Below, in pieces: positions 20,367-29,743 of a stretch of DNA of 64,000 nt. The DNA comes from Thermococcus gorgonarius (GTDB lineage: Archaea; Methanobacteriota_B; Thermococci; Thermococcales; Thermococcaceae): positions 1,116,001-1,180,000 of the forward strand of contig NZ_CP014855.1 of the NCBI RefSeq assembly GCF_002214385.1, written 5' to 3'. A program made the position numbers and the translations under genes. The first letter of the stretch is position 1. Every line of letters begins with the position of its first letter. The notes beneath the pieces were generated by a model, which had not been told where the DNA came from, ran no database searches, and was given only the letters and a program-made list of their open reading frames with translations.

Positions 20367-21605
20367 ATGTTTGAGGTTAAGAAGTTTGGAGGAGAAGGAA
20401 AGAAACTCCAAGACTACGCCAAAATAACGGGAGAGGAAGCCCTAGAAAGAATCCGGGAAAAAGCTGAGCTGCTTGAAGGAAGGAGCCTGGCCCACGTTAA
20501 CTCGACCTCCTTTGGCGGGGGAGTGGCGGAGATACTCCACAACCTAGTCCCCCTGATGAGGGATGTCGGCCTCGACGCAAGGTGGCTCGTTATCGAGGGA
20601 CCGGATGAGTTCTTCAACGTAACCAAAAGCTTTCACAACGCCCTCCAGGGTAACAAGGAACTAAGACTCACGGAAGACATGAAGAACCTTTACCTCAAGA
20701 CCAATGAAGAAAACGCCAAGGACTTCGATTTGAGCTCTTTCGACTATGTTGTGATTCACGACCCACAGCCTGCGGCCCTGATAGACTTTTACGAAAAGAG
20801 GCAGCCCTGGATCTGGAGATGCCACATAGACCTGAGCGACCCCAACGAGGAGTTTTGGAACTTTCTGAGAGAGTTCGTTATTAAATACGACAGGTACATC
20901 TTCCATATGGAGGACTACGTCAGAAACGACCTCAAAAGGGAGAACGTCGTTATAATGCCCCCCTCCATAGACCCGCTGAGTGAGAAGAACATGGAACTCG
21001 AGGAAAAAGAGGTACTGAAGATCCTGGAGAGGTTCGACGTCGACCCGGACAGGCCAATACTCACCCAGGTAGCCAGGTTCGATCCATGGAAGGGGGTCTT
21101 CGATGCCATAGATGTGTATAGGAAGGTGAAAGAGAAAGTCCCGGACGTCCAGCTGCTCCTGGTTGGAGTCATGGCTCACGACGACCCAGAGGGGTGGGTC
21201 TATTTCGAGAAGACACTGAGGAAAATAGGAGAGGACTACGACGTCAAGGTGCTCACCAATTTGAACGGAGTGCACGCAAGGGAAGTGAACGCATTCCAGA
21301 GGGCCAGCGACGTGATTCTTCAAATGTCCATAAGGGAGGGCTTTGGCCTAACTGTTACGGAGGCAATGTGGAAAGGAAGGCCCGTTATAGGAAGATCTGT
21401 CGGGGGGATTAAACTCCAGATAGTGGACGGGAAAACGGGTTTCCTTGTGAAAAGCGTTGAAGAAGCTGCTGAAAAAGCGCTCTACCTCCTAAGGCACCCA
21501 GATGTGGCGAATGAGATGGGGGCAAATGGCAGGGAGCGGGTCAGGGAGAACTTCATCATAACAAGACATCTTGAGAGGTACCTCGACCTCCTAAACTCTT
21601 TTTAA
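20367..21605 (+). CDS. treT: Trehalose glycosyltransferring synthase TreT
   Basis: A 412-residue GT4 glycosyltransferase. TreT reversibly makes trehalose from NDP-glucose and glucose, and in this operon probably turns imported trehalose into glucose and NDP-glucose. The GT-B fold is visible in VNSTSFGGGVAEILHN (acceptor side) and the E-x7-E donor motif EGFGLTVTE near residue 325, followed by GRPVIGRSVGG. ATG 20367 follows GAGGTGAGAAC, 9 bp after malG. The same gene order occurs in the TM operon of T. litoralis and P. furiosus. Confidence 0.92.
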   Translation: MFEVKKFGGEGKKLQDYAKITGEEALERIREKAELLEGRSLAHVNSTSFGGGVAEILHNLVPLMRDVGLDARWLVIEGPDEFFNVTKSFHNALQGNKELRLTEDMKNLYLKTNEENAKDFDLSSFDYVVIHDPQPAALIDFYEKRQPWIWRCHIDLSDPNEEFWNFLREFVIKYDRYIFHMEDYVRNDLKRENVVIMPPSIDPLSEKNMELEEKEVLKILERFDVDPDRPILTQVARFDPWKGVFDAIDVYRKVKEKVPDVQLLLVGVMAHDDPEGWVYFEKTLRKIGEDYDVKVLTNLNGVHAREVNAFQRASDVILQMSIREGFGLTVTEAMWKGRPVIGRSVGGIKLQIVDGKTGFLVKSVEEAAEKALYLLRHPDVANEMGANGRERVRENFIITRHLERYLDLLNSF

Positions 21606-21633
21606 ACCCTTTACTTTATAGCCGGTGATGACG

Positions 21634-22659
21634 ATGGAGGTACCTCCACAACTCGCACAGGCCCTGAACGGGATAGGCTTCACAAAATACGAGACCCTGA
21701 CCTACTGGACGCTCCTGGTTTACGGCCCCAGCACAGCCAGGGAGATCTCCTCCAAGAGCGGGGTGCCCTACAACAGGGTTTACGACACCATATCCTCCCT
21801 GAAGAGAAGAGGATTCGTTACCGAGGTTGAAGGGAAGCCCAAAGTGTACGTCGCTTACTCCCCCAGGATAGCTTTTCTGAGGTTCAAAAGGGAGCTGGAT
21901 GAGATAATGGCCCAGTTTGAAGAGGCCCTAAAGGATGTAAAACGCGAGGAGGAAAGGCCCGCCATATGGAGGAGCCGAGACTTCGAAGAGGCCCTTGAAA
22001 TGTTCAGGGAGTCCCTCTCCTCAGCCGAGAACGAGGTTATAGTTGTAATTCCAAGCGAGTTCTTTGATCCCATTAAGGAAGATCTCATAGGAACGTTTGA
22101 AAGGGGGGTGACTGTCTCCATATACACCGATGAAACTCCCGATGTCTCCGAGTTCAAAGGCCACGGAAACCTTTTCCTCAGGAGATTCTACAAGCTCAAC
22201 CACATAGTGGGTATGGTTGATGGAAGGGAAGTGATAACCGTCCAAAACGTGGCGTTCAACCCCCGCAACCCGCCGGCATTCAAGTCCACGTACCCGGAGA
22301 TAATCTTCTCCCAATACAGCCTTATAATAGAAATTTTCAAGGAATCAAAGCTGGAAAAGGAGGTTCTCAAAAATCCCAGCGACCTAAGATTCTTCGCCAT
22401 GTTCCACGCGGCGGATCTGGTTAAAAGACACTTGAAGGACAGCCAGATAAACGCGGTGATCTGGGGGAAGAACGTCAAAACAGGAAAGGAGGAAATCCTC
22501 CAGGGAATGGTCGTTGGATACACGCTCTCCCTCAAGGAAGCCATAAACAACATCCATGTGGAGACTGAGAGGGGTGTTGTAAAAGTCGGAGGAATGTTCG
22601 CAGTAGTCGAGGACTACGCGAGCACGGATATACGGCTCGGACTTGTTCCTTTGCAGTGA
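21634..22659 (+). CDS. trmB: TrmB, repressor of the trehalose/maltose operon
   Basis: A 341-residue regulator. An N-terminal winged helix ([36 protein letters not shown]) is followed by a coiled coil and a C-terminal sugar-binding domain. In P. furiosus TrmB represses the TM operon and is released by maltose or trehalose. ATG 21634 has GGTGAT before it. The gene lies 28 bp after treT, so it represses its own operon. A malK gene normally follows trmB in P. furiosus; here glgA follows instead. Confidence 0.92.
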   Translation: MEVPPQLAQALNGIGFTKYETLTYWTLLVYGPSTAREISSKSGVPYNRVYDTISSLKRRGFVTEVEGKPKVYVAYSPRIAFLRFKRELDEIMAQFEEALKDVKREEERPAIWRSRDFEEALEMFRESLSSAENEVIVVIPSEFFDPIKEDLIGTFERGVTVSIYTDETPDVSEFKGHGNLFLRRFYKLNHIVGMVDGREVITVQNVAFNPRNPPAFKSTYPEIIFSQYSLIIEIFKESKLEKEVLKNPSDLRFFAMFHAADLVKRHLKDSQINAVIWGKNVKTGKEEILQGMVVGYTLSLKEAINNIHVETERGVVKVGGMFAVVEDYASTDIRLGLVPLQ

Positions 22660-22693
22660 TGAGGATTAAAAAGGGAAAACTGGGGTGATACTG

Positions 22694-24046
22694 ATGAAAA
22701 TCCTAATACTGGGGTTTGAGTACCTTCCCGTAAAGGTCGGTGGACTAGCTGAAGCCATAACGAGCATAGCGGAGGGCCTTGCCAGTTTGGGCCATGAAGT
22801 CGTCGTCTTCACGCCAGACCACGGGAAGAGCCTCGGAGAGCCCGTGAAGAAGTTCAAAGTTATCGCCTTCGGGGAAGAGGTTGAGATCGAGGTAAGAAAG
22901 CGTGTGCAGAACGGCGTGACCGTTTACTCCCTCGCCGGCGGTCTCCTAGGCGAACCCGACGTCTACGGCCCAGGCTGGGATGGACTGCTGAAAAAAACCG
23001 TTCTCTTTGGGAAGGCCAGCGCCGGACTGATGAACAGCCTTATTGGGGAGTTCAAGCCCGATGTAGTCCATGCCCACGACTGGCACACCGTTTTTGCGTT
23101 CGGCCTTCTGAAGAAGTACTTCGGGATAAGGAGCGTCTTCACGATCCACAGGCTCAACAAAGCAAAGGTTCCAGCGGGATACTTCCACGAAGCAAACTTC
23201 GGTGAGCTTGCCCCCTATCCCGAGATAGATCCGGAGCACACCGCCGCTTACATAGCGGACGTGGTAACTACCGTCAGCAGGAGCTACCTCTGGGAGGAGT
23301 GGGACTTCTTCAGGCACTTTGAGGGCAAGGTAACCCACGTCTTCAACGGCATAGACTGCTCCTTCTGGAACGAAGAGCTTCTCGAAAATGTGAATCTGTC
23401 AAGGGAAGAGCGCAGAAGGCTAATCTTAGAGCGCTTTGGCCTCTCAGATGGCAAAGCATTCATGTTCATAGGCCGCTTTGACAGGGCTCAGAAGGGCGTA
23501 GACACGCTCCTCAGGGCCATAGAGGTGCTCTCTAGTGACCCTGCCTTCAAAGATATGCGTTTCCTCATAATCGGCAAGGGCGACCCAGAGCTTGAGAAGT
23601 GGGCGAAAGAAGTTGAGAACCGCTTCCCCGAGAACGTCAGGGTAATCACCGAGCTCCTCCCAAGAGAGACCGTGAGGGAGCTCTACGGTTCCGTTGATTT
23701 TGTCGTTATACCATCATACTTTGAGCCCTTCGGTCTGGTTCAGCTGGAGGCGATGTGCCTGGGGGCTATCCCGATAGGCAGCGCCGTCGGGGGGATAAAG
23801 GACACTATCATAGACCTCAACGAGAATCCTGAAAATGCCACTGGAATACTCGTGCCACCCAGAGACGCCTTCGCGCTGGCCAAGGCGATGATAAGGGCAA
23901 AGAACCTCGATGAAGAAACGCTCAACCGCCTTAGGGAGAACGGGAAAAAGCGCGCAAGGAAGGACTTCACATGGCCGAATGCCTGCGAGAGGTACGTTAA
24001 GGCCTACCTCAACGAGATCGACAGGGCAATGTCATTCCTGCGCTAA
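22694..24046 (+). CDS. glgA: Glycogen/starch synthase GlgA (GT5)
   Basis: A 450-residue GT5 enzyme that adds glucose from ADP- or UDP-glucose to the non-reducing end of glycogen. It is the shorter archaeal form. The donor-site loop is [13 protein letters not shown] near the N-terminus, and the E-x7-E motif is EPFGLVQLE near residue 347. ATG 22694 is preceded by GGGGTGAT. It follows trmB by 34 bp and overlaps the convergent RNase P gene by 4 bp. Being at the end of the trehalose operon it may share TrmB control. Confidence 0.92.
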   Translation: MKILILGFEYLPVKVGGLAEAITSIAEGLASLGHEVVVFTPDHGKSLGEPVKKFKVIAFGEEVEIEVRKRVQNGVTVYSLAGGLLGEPDVYGPGWDGLLKKTVLFGKASAGLMNSLIGEFKPDVVHAHDWHTVFAFGLLKKYFGIRSVFTIHRLNKAKVPAGYFHEANFGELAPYPEIDPEHTAAYIADVVTTVSRSYLWEEWDFFRHFEGKVTHVFNGIDCSFWNEELLENVNLSREERRRLILERFGLSDGKAFMFIGRFDRAQKGVDTLLRAIEVLSSDPAFKDMRFLIIGKGDPELEKWAKEVENRFPENVRVITELLPRETVRELYGSVDFVVIPSYFEPFGLVQLEAMCLGAIPIGSAVGGIKDTIIDLNENPENATGILVPPRDAFALAKAMIRAKNLDEETLNRLRENGKKRARKDFTWPNACERYVKAYLNEIDRAMSFLR

Positions 24047-24405
24047 CGCCACCCGTACTCAGCCAAAAACTTCCTTTTCAATCTTTTTATCGTCCCCGAA
24101 ACGCCGAGCGTTCTGAATATTGCCCGCGAACCGTTTACTCGAGTAACCAGCGTTAGAGCGAAGCGGAGCTCTTCCACGTGCTTCCTGTCCACTCTGACTA
24201 TCCCGGTCTGGCTTTTCTCGTCGAACTTTATGAACCAAGGCTTAGCCTTAGCGGAGCCGAGGACACCGAGTGTTGAAAGGCTCGCCTCCCATATCGCTCT
24301 CTTTATCTCGTCCTTCGTGAATGCCCTCTCGCCGATGACCCGGAAGGCTATGTAGCGGTGCTTGTCCCTCAACGTCGGCGGCAGGTACTTCGGCTTCTCC
24401 CTCAT
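24043..24405 (-). CDS. rnp2: Ribonuclease P protein component 2 (Pop5 homologue)
   Basis: A 120-residue protein of the archaeal/eukaryal Pop5 family, a subunit of RNase P that helps the catalytic RNA trim the 5' end of tRNA. Family marks are the N-terminal [18 protein letters not shown] and the central [19 protein letters not shown] 24405 follows GAAGGTGTGA. It is convergent with glgA (4 bp overlap) and divergent from the radical SAM gene. Confidence 0.92.
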   Translation of the reverse strand: MREKPKYLPPTLRDKHRYIAFRVIGERAFTKDEIKRAIWEASLSTLGVLGSAKAKPWFIKFDEKSQTGIVRVDRKHVEELRFALTLVTRVNGSRAIFRTLGVSGTIKRLKRKFLAEYGWR

Positions 24406-24469
24406 CTTCACACCTTCACGGATTTGGCCACCAACCTTTTTAAGCCATGTCCTAAGGTGGGTTAGCGAG

Positions 24470-25564
24470 GTGAGGACTTTGGTCTGGGAGACGCCTTACT
24501 TTTCATACGCCGTGAGAGATCTTCCTAAGGGCTGTCAGCTCTGCGTTAGGGGCGAGAAGCTCGTCCTCTTCACCACCGGTGTCTGTCCAAGGGACTGCTT
24601 TTACTGCCCTCTCAGCCCGTGGAGGAGGGGGGACGTAGTTTACGCCAACGAGAGACCGGTTAAGAGCGCTGAAGACGTTATCGAGGAGGCCCTCCTGCAG
24701 GAGGCAAAGGGGGCAGGTGTTACAGGAGGAGACCCGCTCGCGAGGCTTGACCGAACTGTGGAATACATAAAACTCCTGAAGGAGAACTTTGGCGAGGACT
24801 TCCACGTCCACCTCTACACCACCGGCGCGCTGGCAACAAAGAAGAACCTCGAAAAGCTCTACGATGCCGGTTTAGACGAGATACGCTTCCACCCTGACCT
24901 GTTCAACCCCAACTCAAAGCTCTTCAAGGTTGAGATAGAGAACATAAAGAACTCCTTCGACTTCGACTGGGACGTTGGGGGCGAGATTCCCTCAATTCCG
25001 GGGCAGTTCGAGAGGATGAAGTGGTACGCCGAGTTTCTCGATAAGCTCGGTGCTAAGTTCCTCAACGTGAACGAGCTTGAGTTCAGCGAGATGACTCTCA
25101 AGACCCTCCTCGACATGGGTTACCAGCCGGTAAGCGACGAGAGTGCAGCCATAAAGGGCTCCCTTGAGACCGGCCTAAAGCTCCTTGAATGGGGCGAGGA
25201 AAACACCTCCCTGAGCTACCACCTCTGCACGGCAAGGCTGAAAGACGCCGTCCAGCTCAGGAACAGGCTGAAGAGAATGGCAAGGAAGGTTGTTAAACCT
25301 TACATGGAGATAACCGAAGAGGGGACGCTCCGCTTTGGAATAGCTGAATACGATGACCTCGACGAGCTCTACAGCTTCCTCGTGGAAGAGGCAGAGGTTC
25401 CGCCCGAGTGGCTCTACATCAACCGAGAGAAGGGCCGGATAGAGATGCCAGAGGAAGTTGCGGTTGAGCTGGCAGAGGCAATTGAAGGCGATGTTAGGTT
25501 CTTCATCGTGGAAGAGTACCCGACGTGGGACAGGCTGGAGGTAGAGAGGGTTCCGCTTCCCTGA
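24470..25564 (+). CDS. Radical SAM protein (COG2108 type)
   Basis: A 364-residue radical SAM enzyme. The [4Fe-4S]-binding motif is CPRDCFYC, in the spacing C-x3-C-x2-C, preceded by a further cysteine pair in GCQLC. The protein is related to pyruvate-formate-lyase activating enzymes but its substrate is unknown. The longer open frame starts before the TATA-like run CTTTTTAAGC (24436-24445), so I take GTG 24470. It is transcribed alone. Confidence 0.85.
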   Translation: MRTLVWETPYFSYAVRDLPKGCQLCVRGEKLVLFTTGVCPRDCFYCPLSPWRRGDVVYANERPVKSAEDVIEEALLQEAKGAGVTGGDPLARLDRTVEYIKLLKENFGEDFHVHLYTTGALATKKNLEKLYDAGLDEIRFHPDLFNPNSKLFKVEIENIKNSFDFDWDVGGEIPSIPGQFERMKWYAEFLDKLGAKFLNVNELEFSEMTLKTLLDMGYQPVSDESAAIKGSLETGLKLLEWGEENTSLSYHLCTARLKDAVQLRNRLKRMARKVVKPYMEITEEGTLRFGIAEYDDLDELYSFLVEEAEVPPEWLYINREKGRIEMPEEVAVELAEAIEGDVRFFIVEEYPTWDRLEVERVPLP

Positions 25565-25669
25565 TCTTGCTTTCTAAAGTTGCCACTCCAGAGGTGTAAG
25601 TAACTTACTGAGGCATATACTTTGTGAGGGTTCCGAAAAAGTTATTTACCCTCAGGAATATTAACGGCC

Positions 25670-26446
25670 ATGAGGGTCTTCATCAAGGACTACTTAATCC
25701 CGTGGCTGTTGTTGATCATGGTGTGGGTTGCAATCTGGATTTTCGTTCCAGGGGAGGAGAAAAACCTCTCGCTGCCGAACGTCCTCTCGGTTCTCGTCCT
25801 CCTTCCCTTATTCCTCCTCGTGGCCCTGTACTTCGTTGGAAAGACTCTCGAACGCTACGGCTACTCGCGAAAGGACGTTAGGAGGCTTCCAGAGATAATC
25901 GAGAAAACCCACGGGAGGCTCTACCTGTCCAAGGAAATCTTTGATACCATTGGATGGGCGCTCATTTTCTGGGGACTGTTTTCAACCGTCATTTTCATGA
26001 CAGAGGGTCCCCTGTGGGGAGTGGCCAACGCCGTGGCGATGTTTGCGTGGATATTTGCGTTCTTTGTCCTGCTCGTCTCGATGGTAATCTGGGTGTTGGG
26101 ATTTCTTCCTGCCCTCTACAAGCTCCTCACCGGTAGGGAGCTTAACAGAGATTTTCTTGTTGAGATGATGAAGCTCAATCTCGTTCTCACGGCAATCCTC
26201 ATTGTGGTCCGGCTCATTGCTCTCCACGTTGGCGACGTCTCCGCTCCCCACTACGTCATGGAGCTAATAGCCTTCGGCAGAAACGACCGCGTTGTGAATT
26301 CTCTCTTCGAACTCTCTGCTTTAAACTTCCTCTTCGGGCTGGCCGGCCTTTATGGGCCGAGAAAAATCGGAAAAGCAACCGCTTTGCTCTTAACCCTTAT
26401 CGTCTTCGGCCAGCTTTGGGTTACCTGGGGGTTGCTGTTCGGTTAA
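25670..26446 (+). CDS. Polytopic membrane protein, paralogue 1
   Basis: A 258-residue protein of unknown function with about seven membrane helices. A charged cytoplasmic segment after helix 2 contains LERYGYSRKDVRRLPEIIE. The same layout and a similar segment recur at 27792-28606 (broken) and 28638-29405, so this is a local three-member family. C-terminal NSLFELSALNFLFGLAGLY matches the other two. ATG 25670 has no clear ribosome-binding site and lies about 25 bases after GTTATTTACC, so it may be leaderless. Confidence 0.75.
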   Translation: MRVFIKDYLIPWLLLIMVWVAIWIFVPGEEKNLSLPNVLSVLVLLPLFLLVALYFVGKTLERYGYSRKDVRRLPEIIEKTHGRLYLSKEIFDTIGWALIFWGLFSTVIFMTEGPLWGVANAVAMFAWIFAFFVLLVSMVIWVLGFLPALYKLLTGRELNRDFLVEMMKLNLVLTAILIVVRLIALHVGDVSAPHYVMELIAFGRNDRVVNSLFELSALNFLFGLAGLYGPRKIGKATALLLTLIVFGQLWVTWGLLFG

Positions 26447-26556
26447 GGGAAAGCGTTAGTTATGTCGGGCACTATTCACGGACATGAGTGGATAGATACC
26501 CCAAGGAGGAGCCGGGGGATGAACTCTGAGATATCAGCTTGCGAGGTGGTATTCAA

Positions 26557-27516
26557 ATGAAAAAGGGAGGATATCCCCTTCTGAACTTTTTTGTCGGAAC
26601 TCTCTTCCTGACAATCCTGTTTCGCTATGCACTATCGCTTTCGTTTGGAAAAAGCCTCTCCTTTGCGGTTATTTTGGCGCTTCTCTACACCTCGGCCCAC
26701 GTTTTCTGGGAAAAGTCGGATAAATGGAGAAAGTCGGGACTTTTAAAATCCAAGGGCGCGAGGTATCTCATCTTCTTCCTGAGCTCGTTTGGGTTTGCCC
26801 TTCTCCTATTTGGGCTTATGTACCTGGTCTTTACAAAACCGGGAACTTCGTTCGTTTCCCTCGTCAAGGGGCTCGCCGTTCTCTTTGCAGTAGGCTCCTC
26901 CCTGATGTTCCTTGCCTCAATGTTTTATAACAGGAACAGAACACCTGAAAAAATCACATATTCCTGGCGGAACTTTCTAAGGGAGCTTTCAGCGTCAATC
27001 CTCCTATTCACGATTGCCTACTTCTCCGGTGTTAGTTTGGAAAAGAGTGCTTCAATGGCACTTTATGTTTTTGTTGCTGCCAGCTGGTACTACTCCACGA
27101 TGGCCCACAGGTACGTGATACCCGAGCAGATACTTAAACTCAGGGCAGTCATCAACTTCGCGGCAATTGCCTCCGGCTTGTACCTCTTCGTGATTGACAA
27201 CGTGCTCATAAGTGGATTAGCGGGGGCACTTTTTGCCGTTGCCGAAGAAAAAGACTACTGGATAACTAGGAAGCTTGTAGAAACTGGACTGTTGAAGAGA
27301 AGATACGCCGAAAGTGGGGCTGGAGGTCTGTTTTATGCAGTCTCATATGGGTTTGGAGCCATGGTGGCTTTAATGGTGGTCACCGGAAATTGTAACGCAT
27401 CTTTCATCAGGGACTTTCTGCTAACGATGTTCAGGCTGTTGTACCTGTTCACGGCGATTTTCCTTCCCTTCGGGACGTTTCTCGGGTGGGCAAGGCTGAA
27501 AGTTCACGGTGAATGA
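26557..27516 (+). CDS. Polytopic membrane protein of unknown function
   Basis: A 319-residue protein with eight or nine hydrophobic segments, short basic loops and no recognised motif. It does not resemble the flanking paralogues. ATG 26557 is preceded by GAGGTGGT. It lies 110 bp after paralogue 1. No function can be proposed. Confidence 0.65.
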   Translation: MKKGGYPLLNFFVGTLFLTILFRYALSLSFGKSLSFAVILALLYTSAHVFWEKSDKWRKSGLLKSKGARYLIFFLSSFGFALLLFGLMYLVFTKPGTSFVSLVKGLAVLFAVGSSLMFLASMFYNRNRTPEKITYSWRNFLRELSASILLFTIAYFSGVSLEKSASMALYVFVAASWYYSTMAHRYVIPEQILKLRAVINFAAIASGLYLFVIDNVLISGLAGALFAVAEEKDYWITRKLVETGLLKRRYAESGAGGLFYAVSYGFGAMVALMVVTGNCNASFIRDFLLTMFRLLYLFTAIFLPFGTFLGWARLKVHGE

Positions 27517-27518
27517 AG

Positions 27519-27550
27519 TGGAAAATGGACTTTTGTGTTCTTTTGCGTAC
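27519..27550 (+). repeat. Intergenic repeat, copy 1
   Basis: TGGAAAATGGACTTTTGTG and the following TTCTTTTG resemble 29550-29576 (four differences in 27 bases). Both copies lie downstream of membrane-protein genes in this region. Confidence 0.5.
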
Positions 27551-27791
27551 TTTATTCTAGACTGGCATTGTAAATGGAGCAAAAGGAGAAACGTGCTCTG
27601 CTGGATGTTCGGAGACACCGAAGAGACTTTATGCGAGTAAATGTGAAATATTGGGAAGCGTTTGTGCAGATGCTTGTGATGCAGTTTTAGCTCCAATGAT
27701 TTGTCCTCGGATTTGTGACATGGTATTCTCATAGTCTTGAGTTCATCAATCTTTTTAATTTTCAGAATCAGGACAGTGTGAGGGAGTTAAA

Positions 27792-28606
27792 ATGAAATCT
27801 GGAAAAAGATTGGTAATAGAGGCTGTAACAGTCCCACTAGTAGCATGGGTAGTTATCTGGATGTTTCTCTATGTGCATCCAATCCCCAATATTCGGCGTG
27901 AGAATTTCAACGCTTCCTGGCTGATTACGGCGGTAGTTTCTCTCTTCCTTGTACTGGCTTTTATTGGCCTTGTACTCAAAAGGCGCCTGAGAAAGGCAGG
28001 TTTTACCGACTTAAAATTTAAAGAGCTTCCCAAAGTTCTTGAGAAGGTTAACCCAGAGATTATCAGTGATTTGATGTCAGGAATTTTTCGTGCCATTTTA
28101 ATATGGGGTGCTTTTAGTTCTGTAGTTCTGATTAATGGCCCCGAGAAGGGAATAACCCTTGCTATGGACTATGCGTTGGTGTTTATAACTGTCGGACTTT
28201 TGTTGATTGTCTCTATGGTAATATTACTTATTTACTTATGGACATTCCTTCGATACTCTATGAAAGTTTAAATGAAAGCTTAACTGGAAAACGGCTCTCG
28301 CCCATCTTCAAGGAAGTTCTGCTGATTTCACTGGTTTCCGGGGGCTTTCTGGCCCTTTTAGGGTTTGTGTTCTCACATCCTGGGGCCTCAGAAATTGGAG
28401 CATTTCACTCTCTCTTAAAATTCTACGTAAACGGGGACCTACATAAGAACCTTCTGTTGCTTTCTGCTCTGAACGCTCTTTACGGCCTTGTCGGAATTCT
28501 AATCCTGCCCCGGAGAAGAAGGCTTGGCCTCTTAACTCTTCTAATGATTGCCCTGGCCCTTATTCCCCTCGTGATAAAGGTTTTTATCCAACTGCACTCA
28601 TTGTAG
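27792..28606 (+). pseudogene. Frameshifted membrane protein, paralogue 2
   Basis: Two overlapping frames together make one homologue of the flanking paralogues. The first (27792-28271) gives the N-terminal helices and the cytoplasmic segment FKELPKVLEKVNPEI. The second (28238-28606, reading frame displaced by one base) gives ILYESLNESLTGKRLSP and SALNALYGLVGI, matching paralogue 1 ALYKLLTGRELNRD and SALNFLFGLAGL. The break lies near 28215-28250. A one-base deletion explains it. No classical slippery heptamer is visible. It could be a true pseudogene or a sequencing error. ATG 27792 follows GAGGGAG. Confidence 0.75.
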
Positions 28607-28637
28607 TTTGGATTTATCAAAAACCCTGGTGGTCTCC

Positions 28638-29405
28638 ATGAAGGGGAAAATTATCTTTAAGATTTTCATTTTCCCTGCGGTGCTCTTCACGGCGCTGTTT
28701 GGCTTCACCTGGGCGAAACTCGGCGTCATGACCCGTGAATGGGCTCTCATTACGGCACTTCTTTTTGTTCTCGTGGTGGGTTCAATGATCTTCTTCCTCG
28801 CCCGCATTCTGGAGAAGCACGGATACAGGAAAAGTGACATCAAGCGAATTGAGGAGATTCTTGAGGAGCACTGGGATGAACCGTGGTATTCAGGATACCT
28901 AAAGCACGACGTACAGGAATGCATAGCCCATCACCTCATTATCTGGGGACTTCTCAGCACGTCTCTTCTGTGGTTTCAAGATGTTTTCTTCGCCATCATG
29001 GCTTTAGTTGGTTTGGTTTTTCTCATGGTGATAATGTATCCCGTCTTTGTAACTATGGTAGTTTGGATTCTGGCTCTACCGTTGTACTTTCTCAAGAGTA
29101 GAAGGGCAGAGGATGCCTTTGAATTCATCGGTAAAACATCCCTTGTCACAACCCTCGCGATTCCCATTATCTGGGCCGTTTCCTCTTACGTCTCAACCAA
29201 AAACTACCCGGAAGACGTTCTTAGGATGTTCAACGCCGTGGTTAGAAACGCCGAGGGGTTTTTGCTCCTCTCAATCCTTAACACACTCTTTGGCTTTTCA
29301 GGGGTCTATCTCTCGCGCAGGGTTGGGAGGAGAGTTCTCGCGATTGTTCTGCTCTCACTTGCAGCGGCTATGCTCTTCATCGTCTGGAGCGTTGTTAAAA
29401 TTTAA
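28638..29405 (+). CDS. Polytopic membrane protein, paralogue 3
   Basis: A 255-residue membrane protein with about seven helices and the segment LEKHGYRKSDIKRIEEILEE after helix 2, followed by HHLIIWGLLSTSLLW, which aligns with paralogue 1 (IGWALIFWGLFSTV). C-terminal SILNTLFGFSGVYLSRR also matches. ATG 28638 is preceded by GGTGGTCTCC. It lies 31 bp after the broken paralogue. Function unknown. Confidence 0.75.
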   Translation: MKGKIIFKIFIFPAVLFTALFGFTWAKLGVMTREWALITALLFVLVVGSMIFFLARILEKHGYRKSDIKRIEEILEEHWDEPWYSGYLKHDVQECIAHHLIIWGLLSTSLLWFQDVFFAIMALVGLVFLMVIMYPVFVTMVVWILALPLYFLKSRRAEDAFEFIGKTSLVTTLAIPIIWAVSSYVSTKNYPEDVLRMFNAVVRNAEGFLLLSILNTLFGFSGVYLSRRVGRRVLAIVLLSLAAAMLFIVWSVVKI

Positions 29406-29549
29406 ATTCTGCAGGATGTGTTTAAATGAAGTAGTCTGGGAAACGTTTGTTGGTGAGGGGCCACAATAGTTCCTCCTTACGATGATTTTTTCACCATTAG
29501 AATATATCTCCTGTCTCCTGAATAAGTTGAGGGTTCCGGGTGGAGGATC

Positions 29550-29581
29550 TGAAAAATGAACTTTTGTATCCTTTTGTTCAC
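29550..29581 (+). repeat. Intergenic repeat, copy 2
   Basis: TGAAAAATGAACTTTTGTA and the following TCCTTTTG is the partner of 27519-27550. The pair may be a remnant of the duplication that produced the membrane-protein paralogues. Confidence 0.5.
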
Positions 29582-29683
29582 TCTTTTACTCTTGCTTCTT
29601 TCATTTCGTTCTCGTCGTTTTGTTATTGTTGGAAATTGAAAACTTTACGAAAAATAAAAGCATTGGTTAATCCAATTAGTAGA

Positions 29684-29700
29684 AGGAAAAGTTTATATAG
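29684..29700 (+). promoter_or_regulatory. BRE/TATA promoter of the cysteine-rich precursor gene
   Basis: GGAAAAGTTTATATAG is a strong purine-rich BRE plus TATA box, 44 to 53 bases before ATG 29744, with GGGTGGTG as ribosome-binding site. Confidence 0.7.
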
Positions 29701-29743
29701 CTTCATGGGTTACTAAATATGACCAACTGGTTGGGTGGTGGCC

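Larger units (their letters stand above)
29406..29743 (+). other. AT-rich intergenic region before the cysteine-rich precursor
   Basis: A 338-bp AT-rich spacer. It holds the second copy of a short repeat (29550-29581), T-rich runs that may end the upstream transcript (29561-29625) and the TATA box at 29691. No gene or GC-rich RNA structure is seen. Confidence 0.7.

Noticed and set aside
28215-28260. Programmed frameshift in membrane paralogue 2
   Set aside because: No X-XXY-YYZ slippery sequence or downstream structure is visible; decay or a sequencing error is simpler.
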